A DNA stretch of 64,000 bases from NCBI RefSeq assembly GCF_005938105.1, contig NZ_VCPE01000005.1, forward strand, positions 1-64,000. The letters are read 5' to 3'. The position numbers were made by a program, and so were the translations under genes. Under the pieces are notes generated by a model, which saw only the letters and a program-made list of their open reading frames with translations, ran no database searches and was not told the origin of the DNA. The DNA comes from Brucella haematophila. GTDB lineage: Bacteria > Pseudomonadota > Alphaproteobacteria > Rhizobiales > Rhizobiaceae. Of the stretch, positions 55,706-64,000 are shown in pieces; positions within the stretch are counted from its first letter, which is position 1; the number at the start of each line of letters is the position of its first letter.

Positions 55706-58162
55706 ATGGTAAGGCTTATCGGATATTTCTTCGGAATTGGAACGGTGCTGTTGCTCCTGGTGGCAGGCGGCGTTGCCCTTTACGTGGGAAGCCTTTCCAA
55801 GGATTTGCCCGATTATGAGGTGCTCGCGAAGTACGAGCCCCCGGTGATGACCCGCGTTCACGCGTCGGATGGTAGCCTGATGGCAGAATTCGCACGCGAA
55901 CGCCGTATGTATCTGCCGATCCAGGCTGTGCCGAACCGGGTCAAGGCTGCATTCATCTCCGCCGAAGACAAGACCTTCTACGAGCATCATGGCCTCGATT
56001 TCGGTGGTCTGGCACGTGCTGTTCTCACCAACGTCAAGAATATGGGCTCAGGTCGTCGTCCGATGGGCGCGTCGACTATCACGCAGCAGGTGGCGAAGAA
56101 CTTCCTGCTGTCCTCGACCCAGACCTATGACCGCAAGATTCGCGAAGCTATCCTGGCCATGCGTATCGAGCAGGCCTATTCGAAGGATCGCATTCTCGAA
56201 CTTTACCTGAATGAAATTTTCTTTGGCCTCGGTTCTTACGGTATTGCCAGCGCAGCACTGACTTATTTCGACAAGTCGGTTGGCGAGCTGAACATCGCTG
56301 AAAGCGCATACCTCGCTGCGCTCCCGAAAGGCCCGAACAATTATCATCCCTTCCGTCAGCCAGCTCGCGCTCTGGAGCGCCGCAACTGGGTGATCGATCG
56401 TATGGCCGAAAACGGCTACATCACGACGGCGGAAGCGGAAGACGCCAAGAAGCAGCCGCTCGGCGTCACTTCGCGCAGCGATACAAACTACGTCTTCGCA
56501 TCGGAATATTTCACTGAAGAAGTGCGTCGCCAGATCATTCAGAAATATGGTGTCGATGCCCTTTATGAAGGTGGACTGTCCGTCCGCACGACGCTGAACC
56601 CGACCTTGCAGGCCGAAGCGCGCAAGTCGCTGCAATCAGCGCTGCTGCGCTATGATGAAGCGCGCGGCTGGCGCGGTCCGCTGAAGAATGTCGAACTCGG
56701 CAATGACTGGGGCACGGCCTTTGGCGACATGCAGTCCTATTCGGATGTTCCGGAATGGCAGCTCGCCATTGTGCTCAATGTTTCCGCAGCAGGCGCCGAT
56801 ATCGGCCTTCAACCGCAAATCGAAGCGACCGGATCGCGCAGCAAGGAACGCAAGCGCGCCTTTATCTCTGCCGATGACATGAAGTGGGCAATGCGCGTCA
56901 CCAATATTGCTGGAAAACGCAGCAGCGCGAAGTCGCCTGAGGGTGTGCTCAACACCGGCGACATCATCTATGTGGCGAAAGAAGGCAACGGTTACCGGTT
57001 GCAGCAGCCGCCGAAGCTTGAAGGCGCGCTTGTCGCCATGGACCCGCATACGGGCCGCGTTCTGTCGATGGTCGGCGGCTTCTCCTATGCGGAGTCGGAA
57101 TTCAACCGCGCCACGCAGGCCTATCGCCAGCCGGGTTCGTCGTTCAAGCCGTTCGTCTATTCGGCAGCACTCGATAATGGTTATACGCCGGCATCCGTGG
57201 TTCTCGACGGTCCGCTGGAAGTTAACCAGGGCGGCTCGCTCGGCGTCTGGGCTCCGAAGAACTATTCGGGCAAGTTCGCCGGTCCGTCTACGCTTCGCTA
57301 CGGTATCGAGCAGTCGCGTAACGTCATGACCGTGCGTCTGGCGCAGGATATGGGCATGAAGCTCGTCGCTGAATATGCCGAACGGTTCGGCGTTTACGAC
57401 AAGATGCTGCCGGTTCTCTCCATGTCGCTCGGTGCTGGTGAAACCACCGTGCTGCGCATGGTGACGGCCTATTCGGTTATCGCCAATGGCGGCCAGAGCA
57501 TCACTCCGTCGATGATCGACCGCATTCAGGACCGCTACGGCAAGACCGTGTTCAAGCATGATGCGCGTCAGTGCGAAGGTTGCAATGCGCAGGATTGGGC
57601 CAATCAGGAAGAACCGACCCTGATCGACAATCGCGATCAGGTGCTGGATCCGATGACCGCCTATCAGATCACATCGATGATGGAAGGCGTTGTTCAGCGC
57701 GGTACGGCACAGATTCTGAAAAGCCTTGACCGTCCGCTGGCTGGCAAGACCGGCACGTCCAATGACGAAAAGGATGCGTGGTTCGTCGGCTTTACGCCTG
57801 ACCTCGTGGTTGGCGTCTTCATGGGTTACGACACGCCGACATCGCTCGGACGCGGCGGCACCGGTGGTGGCCTTGCTGCGCCTGTGTTCAAGTCGTTCAT
57901 GGAACAGGCTCTGGCCGGAACGCCCAAGGTGGACTTCCGCGTGCCGGAAGGCATGACGCTGATTGCGATCAACCGCAAGACCGGCATGCGCACCAATGAG
58001 GGCGATCCGAACCTCATCATGGAAGCATTCAAGCCGGGCACAGGCCCGTCTGACAGCTATTCGGTCATCGGTATGGATTCGTTCCGCGAAGGCTCGCCTG
58101 TCGCACCGCAATCCCCGCAGGCCACGCGCGCGATCAGCTCCGGTTCCGGCGGACTTTACTGA
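55706..58162 (+). CDS. mrcA: Penicillin-binding protein 1A, bifunctional
   Basis: 818 residues. The N-terminal membrane anchor (FFGIGTVLLLLVAGGVALYV) is followed by a GT51 glycosyltransferase with the catalytic EDKTFYEHHGLDFGG (about 91-105) and GASTITQQVAKN. An OB-like insert follows. The transpeptidase domain has the SxxK nucleophile S478-S-F-K481 (RQPGSSFKPFVY), a SRN-type motif in GIEQSRNVMTV and KTGT at 681-684. It polymerises and crosslinks peptidoglycan. It lies 221 bases after amiC. Confidence 0.96.
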   Translation: MVRLIGYFFGIGTVLLLLVAGGVALYVGSLSKDLPDYEVLAKYEPPVMTRVHASDGSLMAEFARERRMYLPIQAVPNRVKAAFISAEDKTFYEHHGLDFGGLARAVLTNVKNMGSGRRPMGASTITQQVAKNFLLSSTQTYDRKIREAILAMRIEQAYSKDRILELYLNEIFFGLGSYGIASAALTYFDKSVGELNIAESAYLAALPKGPNNYHPFRQPARALERRNWVIDRMAENGYITTAEAEDAKKQPLGVTSRSDTNYVFASEYFTEEVRRQIIQKYGVDALYEGGLSVRTTLNPTLQAEARKSLQSALLRYDEARGWRGPLKNVELGNDWGTAFGDMQSYSDVPEWQLAIVLNVSAAGADIGLQPQIEATGSRSKERKRAFISADDMKWAMRVTNIAGKRSSAKSPEGVLNTGDIIYVAKEGNGYRLQQPPKLEGALVAMDPHTGRVLSMVGGFSYAESEFNRATQAYRQPGSSFKPFVYSAALDNGYTPASVVLDGPLEVNQGGSLGVWAPKNYSGKFAGPSTLRYGIEQSRNVMTVRLAQDMGMKLVAEYAERFGVYDKMLPVLSMSLGAGETTVLRMVTAYSVIANGGQSITPSMIDRIQDRYGKTVFKHDARQCEGCNAQDWANQEEPTLIDNRDQVLDPMTAYQITSMMEGVVQRGTAQILKSLDRPLAGKTGTSNDEKDAWFVGFTPDLVVGVFMGYDTPTSLGRGGTGGGLAAPVFKSFMEQALAGTPKVDFRVPEGMTLIAINRKTGMRTNEGDPNLIMEAFKPGTGPSDSYSVIGMDSFREGSPVAPQSPQATRAISSGSGGLY

Positions 58163-58318
58163 TTGGAATAAAGGGCTTTTCCCTTTACACGGCGGGGCGT
58201 CGTCACTATGGTCCGCGGCGCTTGGACAGACTGTCCGATGCTGGAAATGACGAGCCGGGCTTTGCGTTCGGCTTGGTTTTCCCACCGAAATACGAATTAC
58301 TGAAGGAACGATTTGCCC

Positions 58319-59447
58319 ATGCGCGCGGAAATCGAGACGCTGGTTGACGAAATCAAGCAGGCCATAAGCCTGCTGAGGAGGCATCTTTGACTGGGATCAG
58401 GCGATAAAACGTCTCGGCTATCTCAATCAGAGAGCCGAAGATCCCACACTTTGGAATGATGCCCAGGAAGCCCAGAAGCTGATGCGTGAGCGCCAGCAGC
58501 TGGAAGACAGCATTAACGGCATCAATCAGCTTACCCAGACATTGAACGACAGTATCGAACTCATTGCCATGGGCGAAGAGGAAGGCGACAAGTCGATCAT
58601 CGAGGATGCGGAAAAGACTATCCGCGAACTCAAGGTCGAGATTGATCGTCGCCAAATCGACATGCTTCTGTCAGGCGAAGCCGATGCAAACGACACCTAT
58701 GTCGAAGTGCATGCCGGTGCCGGCGGTACGGAAAGCCAGGACTGGGCGTCGATGCTGCTGCGCATGTATACGCGCTGGGCGGAACGCAACGGCCGCAAGG
58801 TCGAGGTGATGGAAGTGCACGAAGGCGAAGAAGCGGGCATCAAGTCTGCGACCATTCTCGTCAAGGGACACAACTCATACGGCATGATGAAGACCGAATC
58901 AGGCGTTCATCGTCTGGTCCGCATCTCGCCTTATGACTCCAACGCCCGCCGCCATACGTCCTTCGCCAGCATCTGGGTCTATCCCGTCATCGATGACAAC
59001 ATCGATGTGCAGGTGACGGAAGCTGACGTTCGCATCGATACCTATCGTGCATCGGGTGCGGGTGGACAGCACGTCAACACGACTGACTCTGCTGTGCGTA
59101 TCACGCATATCGCGACCGGTATTGTGGTGCAGTGTCAGGCGGAACGTTCGCAGCACAAGAACCGTGAAAAAGCATGGTCCATGCTGCGCGCGCGTTTGTA
59201 CGAGGAAGAGCTGAAGAAGCGCGAAGAAGCGACCGACGCAGCCAATGCCACCAAGACCGAAATCGGCTGGGGGCATCAGATTCGGTCCTACGTTCTGCAG
59301 CCATACCAGTTGGTGAAAGATCTGCGCACCGGCGTTGAAAGCACCAATCCGCAGGAAGTGCTGGACGGCGCGGTAACACCTTTCATGGAAGCGGCGCTAG
59401 CCCATCGTATTCAGGGCGGTGGCGAGATGATTGACGATATCGACTGA
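58319..59447 (+). CDS. prfB: Peptide chain release factor 2, with programmed +1 frameshift
   Basis: 375 residues after frameshift. The first 23 codons from ATG 58319 (MRAEIETLVDEIKQAISLLR) end at CTT followed by an in-frame TGA (58388-58390). An internal AGGAGG (58376-58381) lies three bases before CTT, the same geometry as the E. coli site (AGGGGG-TAT-CTT-TGA-C). Slipping one base gives LDWDQAIKRLGYLNQRAEDP and continues to 59447 with the GGQ loop SGAGGQHVNTTDSAVRI. RF2 thus controls its own synthesis through UGA termination. Annotation from a single frame would miss the N-terminus. Confidence 0.95.
58376..58391 (+). promoter_or_regulatory. prfB recoding site (Shine-Dalgarno-like stimulator plus CTT-TGA-C)
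   Basis: AGGAGG at 58376-58381, spacer CAT, slip codon CTT 58385-58387, stop TGA 58388-58390 followed by C. All elements of the canonical RF2 frameshift signal are present. Confidence 0.93.
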
Positions 59448-59469
59448 TATCGCGTCAAATTCTGCGAAT

Positions 59470-59500
59470 AAAAAACCCGGCCTCAACGCCGGGTTTTTTA
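59470..59500 (+). terminator. prfB terminator, bidirectional
   Basis: AAACCCGGC/GCCGGGTTT hairpin, 59473-59481 with 59488-59496, CTCAAC loop, A and T runs outside. It also ends the minus-strand M23 gene. Confidence 0.88.
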
Positions 59501-59509
59501 TGCCTGTTG

Positions 59510-60853
59510 TTAGAGAAGCGGCTCTATCTGCTTGCCAGCTTTCAGAAAATTGACCGGGTTGACCGGGCGACCGTTCTCGCGAACTTCATAGTGAAGGTGA
59601 CTACCGGTCGAGCGCCCGGTGCTGCCTGCCTGTCCGACGACCGTTCCGCGGGCAATTTTCTGGCCATCGTGGACGAGAACCTGCGACAGATGCGCAAAGC
59701 GCGTGGCAAAGCCATTGCCGTGGTCGATCTCGACCATATTGCCATAGCCGCCGAAACGTCCGGCCTTTGTGATTGTTCCTGCCGCCGTGGCTCTCACCGT
59801 CTGGCCATAGGCTGCGCGAAAATCGATGCCCGAATGAAAGGCTGCGCTGCCGAAAAACGGATCGCTGCGATATCCGAAGAGGCTCGTCACCGGCATTCCG
59901 GGGGCAGGGTTTGCCAGCGGCATTGCCTTGATCTGTTTGCGAACGCTGTCGAGCCGCTCCAGCGCGCTGTCGAGATTGCGAATCTGCATGTCGAAATCGT
60001 TGATGACTGTGCCTGGCGCGGAAATCGGGATCAGCGGACCACCCATGGCGGAATGCGCACTGTCTGACGTTTCGATGCGCAGACCGGCGGAATTCAGCGT
60101 ATCGACTATGGTGTCTGCTTTTTCAGAAGCCGCATCGGCCAGATTGCGCACCTTGCCATTCTGCTCGCTTTCAATGCGATGCAGGGTCTGGTTGATGGTG
60201 GCGAGCAGCTTGTCGGAGGTTTCGATTGTGGATTCACCCGACATGCCGCCAGCAAGACGCAAGCCCAGCGGCCCCGCATCGGCGCGACGCTCCGGCTTGA
60301 TGTCTTTGGGCACTGGCCCGGTTATGATTGGATCGATGCCGGGAAAGTCCCGTCCGCCAATCGCTTCGTCCGGGATAAGCTGGCTGTGTTCTTCGGCGAA
60401 GGGGGCTGCCTGTGACGGCATATCCGGCATGGGTTGCAGCTTCGAGGCGCGTTCCAGCAAAGGCGCAAGCTTGCCGTCGCGCGCGCTCAGCGTCTGCTGG
60501 CGCTGCATCAGCTCGGCGAGCTTGTTTTCCATGACTTGCTGATCGAGCATCTGACGGCTTGTGATGCGGTCCACTTCCGTGCGCAGCAAGGAAATGCGGT
60601 CTTCATAAAGCTGCTGATTGCGGGCCTGCCGGGCAATACCCGAACTGATCAGATCATCGCGCAGCACAAGATAGGCAGTTGAACCGAGATAGGCGGCTGA
60701 AAGCGCCAGAAAAGCAGCGCCGCCTGCGATGGCCATCCATGGGCGAAAGGTAAAATGGCTGATTTTCTCGCCGCGAGCGATAATGACGACGGGCGGCTCC
60801 TTGCGTTCGCCGAAGACTGTCTTTCCCGTTGTTTTCGCCCGCTTATTTGTCAT
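59510..60853 (-). CDS. M23-family peptidoglycan endopeptidase, membrane-anchored
   Basis: 447 residues. One membrane helix (MAIAGGAAFLALSAAYLGST, about 40-60) and a coiled-coil (about 65-125, NQQLYEDRISLLRTEVDRI, LAELMQRQQTL) precede a linker. The C-terminal LytM/M23 domain (about 325-435) has FHSGIDFRAAYG (HxxxD) and SHLHYEVRENG (HxH). The zinc ligands are intact, unlike the NlpD-like protein at 27386, so this one should cut peptide crosslinks. It is convergent with prfB. Confidence 0.92.
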   Translation of the reverse strand: MTNKRAKTTGKTVFGERKEPPVVIIARGEKISHFTFRPWMAIAGGAAFLALSAAYLGSTAYLVLRDDLISSGIARQARNQQLYEDRISLLRTEVDRITSRQMLDQQVMENKLAELMQRQQTLSARDGKLAPLLERASKLQPMPDMPSQAAPFAEEHSQLIPDEAIGGRDFPGIDPIITGPVPKDIKPERRADAGPLGLRLAGGMSGESTIETSDKLLATINQTLHRIESEQNGKVRNLADAASEKADTIVDTLNSAGLRIETSDSAHSAMGGPLIPISAPGTVINDFDMQIRNLDSALERLDSVRKQIKAMPLANPAPGMPVTSLFGYRSDPFFGSAAFHSGIDFRAAYGQTVRATAAGTITKAGRFGGYGNMVEIDHGNGFATRFAHLSQVLVHDGQKIARGTVVGQAGSTGRSTGSHLHYEVRENGRPVNPVNFLKAGKQIEPLL

Positions 60854-61042
60854 GGCACCCGCATGCCCCTCATTAGAGCAGCCCGGAACCTGAATTCAGC
60901 TGGTGAATGAAGGTAAGGACCGCAGAAGTTTGGCGGAACGTTTCAGAAAACGCACCGATTCCCTAGGTTTGATTACAACTTATTAGGGTTAACAAAGCTT
61001 TGCATTTGTGGCTTGCGCCAGCCATGCGGGCCAGAAATGGCC

Positions 61043-61870
61043 TCAGATCGAAACTGGAGACAAAGTGCGATAGAAGGACGGCGTGAGGCCAGCTTCGGCA
61101 CGCGCCAGATCGTTGAATGGCGGCTTGAGATCGCCACGAAAATTCGTTCGCACCAGTTCCTGAAAACGGGCGACAGGGTCGATGCGATTACGCGCGCAGA
61201 AAAAGCGAAACCATTTTGCACCCACCGCAACATGGGTCTTCTCATCGTTGTAGATGACATCCAGTATCGCCGCTGTCTGGTGGTCGCCGGTTTCGATCAT
61301 CTTTTCCAGAAGCGAAGGTGTTAGATCAAGGCCGCGTGCTTCCAGTATAAGCGGAACGACGGCCAGCCGCGCCTCCAGATCATTGCGCGTCTGATGCGCC
61401 GACTGCCACAGTCCGTCATGGGCGGGCATGTCACCATAATCCGCGCCAAGGTCATTCAGGCGATTGCGCAGCAGCGTGAAATGGCGGGCTTCGTCATCGG
61501 CGACCTTCATCCAGCCATCGAAAAAGCTGCGCGGAATGGGTTTGGCGGCAAAGCGCGCCACAATATCCAGTGCCAGATCAATGGCATTCAGCTCAATATG
61601 TGCGAGCGCGTGCATCAGCGCGATACGGCCATGTTCTGAATGGAGCGAGCGCTTCTTCATCATGCGCGGCGGCACAAGTTCCGGCTTGTCCGGACGTCCC
61701 GGGCGATCCGGTAAGGGCGGATCTAGCGGGCTGCGTACCGAAAGCGTGCGTCCAAACCAGCGCGCAGCCGTTTCGCGCGTGAGGCGCACTTTTTCATTCA
61801 GATCGGCAGCGGCAATGGCACGAATGGCATTGCCGCGCAGCGTTTGTTCTGGGGATTTTGTCTCACGCAT
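61043..61870 (-). CDS. DUF455 ferritin-like protein
   Basis: 275 residues. The ferritin-like four-helix core carries the metal ligands HIELNAIDLALDIVARF (Glu), KVADDEARHFTLL (Glu, His) and NDEKTHVAVGAKWF (Glu, His), a di-iron or manganese-type set. The N-terminal 80 residues are specific to the family (RSPLDPPLPDRPGRPDKPEL). Function unknown; oxidation or tRNA-hydroxylase-like chemistry is possible by fold. It lies 17 bases after bcp on the same strand, so the two are probably cotranscribed. Confidence 0.87.
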   Translation of the reverse strand: MRETKSPEQTLRGNAIRAIAAADLNEKVRLTRETAARWFGRTLSVRSPLDPPLPDRPGRPDKPELVPPRMMKKRSLHSEHGRIALMHALAHIELNAIDLALDIVARFAAKPIPRSFFDGWMKVADDEARHFTLLRNRLNDLGADYGDMPAHDGLWQSAHQTRNDLEARLAVVPLILEARGLDLTPSLLEKMIETGDHQTAAILDVIYNDEKTHVAVGAKWFRFFCARNRIDPVARFQELVRTNFRGDLKPPFNDLARAEAGLTPSFYRTLSPVSI

Positions 61871-61887
61871 CTGAAGTAGAAGCCGCT

Positions 61888-62364
61888 TTAAAGCTTGCGC
61901 GCCGCTTCGAGGACCTCTTCAGCGTGACCGGCAACTTTCACCTTGTTCCAGACACGCGCGATGTGACCGGCAGCATCGATCAGAAAGGTTGTGCGCTCGA
62001 CGCCCATATATTTACGGCCATACATGCTTTTCTCAACCCATACGCCATAGGCTTCAAGCGCGGTACGCTCTTCGTCTGCGACGAGATCGACGGTCAGATC
62101 ATGCTTTTTGCGAAACTTGGCATGTTTCGTGGCGCTGTCTGGCGACAGGCCGATCACGCGTGCGCCGATCTTATCGAATTCCGGCTTCAACTGTGAAAAG
62201 GCAATCGCTTCCTTGGTGCAGCCGGACGTGTCATCCTTGGGGTAAAAATACAGGACGACAGGCTTGCCTTTCAGCGATGACAGGGTGAGTTGGCCGCCGC
62301 CCGAAAGTCCATCTGACGGCAAGCTGAAATCCGGTGCCGTTTCGCCAACTTGGGGATGAGCCAT
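61888..62364 (-). CDS. bcp: Peroxiredoxin, Bcp/PrxQ type, single cysteine
   Basis: 158 residues. The thioredoxin-fold peroxidatic site is in YFYPKDDTSGCTKEAIAFSQ. In Bcp proteins the resolving cysteine often lies five residues later (CTxxAC); here that place is Ile and no other Cys exists in the protein. It would therefore act as a 1-Cys enzyme reduced by an external thiol. It detoxifies hydroperoxides in the cytoplasm. It is the first gene of a pair with the DUF455 gene. Confidence 0.94.
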   Translation of the reverse strand: MAHPQVGETAPDFSLPSDGLSGGGQLTLSSLKGKPVVLYFYPKDDTSGCTKEAIAFSQLKPEFDKIGARVIGLSPDSATKHAKFRKKHDLTVDLVADEERTALEAYGVWVEKSMYGRKYMGVERTTFLIDAAGHIARVWNKVKVAGHAEEVLEAARKL

Positions 62365-62620
62365 ATCTGTGCCTTTCTTTTATGGATTAGCATGGAAATC
62401 ACCTGTTACAGTCCGAGCTATCGCATTCGAGTGACGCTTGTGCAACCATGGAAACCGCATCGTTTCGCAGATTGGCGAAATGTCGGAAAATGGACGCAAG
62501 CGAGAACCGCAGGCACCGTCTCAGATGGAAAGGGTGAGTAAAATCAATTCCATACGATTGTTCCATGATTCACTTTATGAAACAAACGTCGATTGCAGCA
62601 CTTGATATCCGGCTGGGTTA

Positions 62621-64000
62621 TTGACAGAGAAACCGAAACGAATCCGCTTCAGTAAGCGGGAAATGGACAGAATCGAGCGTCTGGCCGCTGATGGTACGGA
62701 TGGTCTCGCAGACGGCCCGCCGCGCTCGGGACGATCTTTTATTTCGCGTTGTTCCCATGCTTTCGTTTCGATTTGCATTCTGCTTGTTCTGGTTGGCGGT
62801 GCTGGTTTTCTCATTCTCCGTGGTGGTGTGAACAGCGAGCTTTTGCGCAATGAGGCGCAGAAAGCTTTGATCGGGGTGCTGGGCGATGGCGCAACGGCAT
62901 CGATTGGCAGCGCCGCATTGTCGCTTGATCAGGACAGCCATGTTGCGATGGAAGCACGCGATGTTTCTGTGGCTGACCCCAAGCAAGGCGTTGAAATAAA
63001 AGGTATCCGTTCCGTGCGCCTTGGTCTGGCGCCCTTGCCGCTGCTGACCGGCTCGGTTCGTGTGGCGCAGCTCGAGGTCGAGGGCGTGACTTTCGATATG
63101 CCCGAAGCGAAGGGCGACGGTTTCTGGAAATCCCTGCCATATGATGAGCGCGGCATCGTCGATTTCGATGCGGTGTCCGAACAGATTTTCGCGGCGATGC
63201 GCAGGAGTGTGGAGCTTCTGCGCCAGCAGGACACGCGTGCCATCAGCATTTTCAATAGCACGATCCGCTTTAAGGCGGGCGACGGGCAACAGTCCGTCAA
63301 TATCCAGAGCGCGCGACTGGTCGAAGATCAGGGAAAGATCGCCATTACGGGTGATCTGCTCTGGCAGGGCAAGAGAATAGCGATTGACGGCAAGATTGAT
63401 CGCAATGTGGCGGATAACAGCCTTCAAGGCTTTACGCTCAATATCAATGATATTCCCGTGACGCTTGGATCGCCACCGGAAGTAACGCCCGTCATGGTGA
63501 ACAACAGGATCAACCCGGCGCATTTTGAGCTGGACGGACAGGCCAAAGTTGCGCTTTCCGGTACGGCGGCGACATCTGATCAGCCGGAACGCCTCGGCGT
63601 CGATCTGGGTGTCGATGGTATCGATATGCAGATGGGTCGGGTCGAGGATATTCGCGGGCACGCGTTGTTAAGCCTTGAGCATCAGGTTGGCAGCCGCAAG
63701 ATCGAGATCAAGCAGTCACAACTGCAACTGGGCGGGCTGCAAGTGCAGTTCAACGGCGCATTCGGACCGGAGCCGGAAGATGCGGGCAATCAGGACGGCC
63801 CGGCCTATCGTTTCGAGGTTCTGACCAGTTCTGCCACAAGCATGCCTGCTGAATCGACCGAACAGCCGCTTTCTTTTGCGACCCGCATATCTGGTCGTTT
63901 TCTCGCCAACCAGTTGCGAGTGCAGTTCGCCAATCTCGATGTGCAGACCGAGAATGGCCAGCTTTACGGGCAGGGCGGCATGGCCTTTGGCAACGGCTCG
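62621..64000 (+). CDS. AsmA-like/DUF3971 (YhdP-type) protein, 5' part, cut by the window end
   Basis: At least 460 residues with no stop before the end. A TTG start gives MTEKPKRIRFSKREMDRIER; ATG 62663 (MDRIERLAADGTDG) is an alternative without the KPKRIRFSKRE segment. A membrane helix at about 49-67 (AFVSICILLVLVGGAGFLIL) is followed by long beta-rich repeats (RSVRLGLAPLPLLTGSVRVAQ, SARLVEDQGKIAITGDL, LQLGGLQVQFNGAFGP). This is the layout of DUF3971/AsmA-family bridge-like proteins that span the periplasm and are implicated in phospholipid transport to the outer membrane. The function is inferred. It is divergent from bcp. Confidence 0.8.
   Translation, partial: MTEKPKRIRFSKREMDRIERLAADGTDGLADGPPRSGRSFISRCSHAFVSICILLVLVGGAGFLILRGGVNSELLRNEAQKALIGVLGDGATASIGSAALSLDQDSHVAMEARDVSVADPKQGVEIKGIRSVRLGLAPLPLLTGSVRVAQLEVEGVTFDMPEAKGDGFWKSLPYDERGIVDFDAVSEQIFAAMRRSVELLRQQDTRAISIFNSTIRFKAGDGQQSVNIQSARLVEDQGKIAITGDLLWQGKRIAIDGKIDRNVADNSLQGFTLNINDIPVTLGSPPEVTPVMVNNRINPAHFELDGQAKVALSGTAATSDQPERLGVDLGVDGIDMQMGRVEDIRGHALLSLEHQVGSRKIEIKQSQLQLGGLQVQFNGAFGPEPEDAGNQDGPAYRFEVLTSSATSMPAESTEQPLSFATRISGRFLANQLRVQFANLDVQTENGQLYGQGGMAFGNGS

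Noticed and set aside
56636-58384. 582-codon open frame on the minus strand
   Set aside because: Antisense to the PBP1A gene, which has complete GT51 and transpeptidase motifs; no ribosome site or domain.
62618-63661. 347-codon open frame on the minus strand
   Set aside because: Antisense to the AsmA-like gene, which has a membrane helix and continuous beta-rich repeats in its own frame.
1-64000. CRISPR arrays, insertion sequences, prophage, toxin-antitoxin or secondary-metabolite islands
   Set aside because: No regularly spaced direct repeats, transposase or integrase frames, phage structural genes or shift in coding style were seen; the CCTCCTCCC hairpins are too short and structured to be CRISPR repeats.

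Overview
The window is a piece of chromosome from an alphaproteobacterium of the order Hyphomicrobiales, most likely the Brucella/Ochrobactrum group. This rests on recognised gene neighbourhoods (dgt-argS-SPOR protein-nagZ-scpAB-tatABC-serS-surE-pcm; yajC-secDF; aroQ-accBC-aat; rne/amiC/PBP1A/prfB), on an ExoR homologue, a bacterial NDUFA12 homologue and a fused SecDF, and on palindromic intergenic repeats. Species cannot be fixed from the sequence alone. It is almost entirely core housekeeping DNA: no insertion sequence, prophage, CRISPR array or rRNA is visible, and there is one tRNA (Leu, anticodon UAG).

Layout. 0-5 kb: luciferase-like flavin oxidoreductase, an NAD(P)-binding oxidoreductase divergent from an HxlR regulator, small proteins and an extensin-like secreted protein. 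5-8.1 kb: rpsD, ttcA, an inositol-monophosphatase-family gene and an Lrp/AsnC regulator. 8.2-12.9 kb: UDG-family and SNase-like nucleases, exoR, xthA, a TerB/DUF533 protein and the Fe-S carrier erpA. 13-28.7 kb: dgt, argS, a 1032-residue SPOR protein, nagZ, scpA-scpB, tatA-tatB-tatC, serS, surE, pcm and an NlpD-like lipoprotein. 28.8-35.5 kb: DUF815 ATPase, yajC, secDF, an Mth938-domain protein, a squalene/phytoene-synthase-like protein without the Asp motifs, and trmFO. 35.5-38.1 kb: an apparent small-RNA locus (DUF1127 gene plus four CCTCCTCCC hairpins) and a DUF2157/GDYXXLXY membrane pair. 38.4-43.4 kb: tRNA-Leu, tig, gatB, GNAT, NDUFA12-like and DUF2155 proteins. 43.4-49 kb (minus strand): M48 protease, DsbA-like, aroQ, accB, accC, aat. 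49.3-64 kb: aminotransferase, rne, amiC, PBP1A, prfB (with programmed frameshift), M23 peptidase, DUF455, Bcp peroxiredoxin and the start of an AsmA-like/DUF3971 protein cut by the window end.

Themes. Envelope biogenesis is heavily represented (Tat, SecDF-YajC, PBP1A, AmiC, an NlpD-like factor with a degenerate active site, an intact M23 peptidase, NagZ, SPOR protein, M48 protease, DsbA). Translation is a second theme (ArgS, SerS, GatB, RF2, S4, TtcA, TrmFO, Aat, trigger factor).

The most notable locus is at 35.65-36.05 kb. A 48-codon DUF1127 gene is followed on the same strand by four regularly spaced hairpins whose loops carry an anti-Shine-Dalgarno motif, the last ending in a U-run. This is the architecture of the alphaproteobacterial cuckoo/CcsR small RNAs. 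Other points of interest are two composite palindromic repeat families, one supplying the pcm stop codon, and a pair of complex-I-assembly-factor homologues directly behind secDF.
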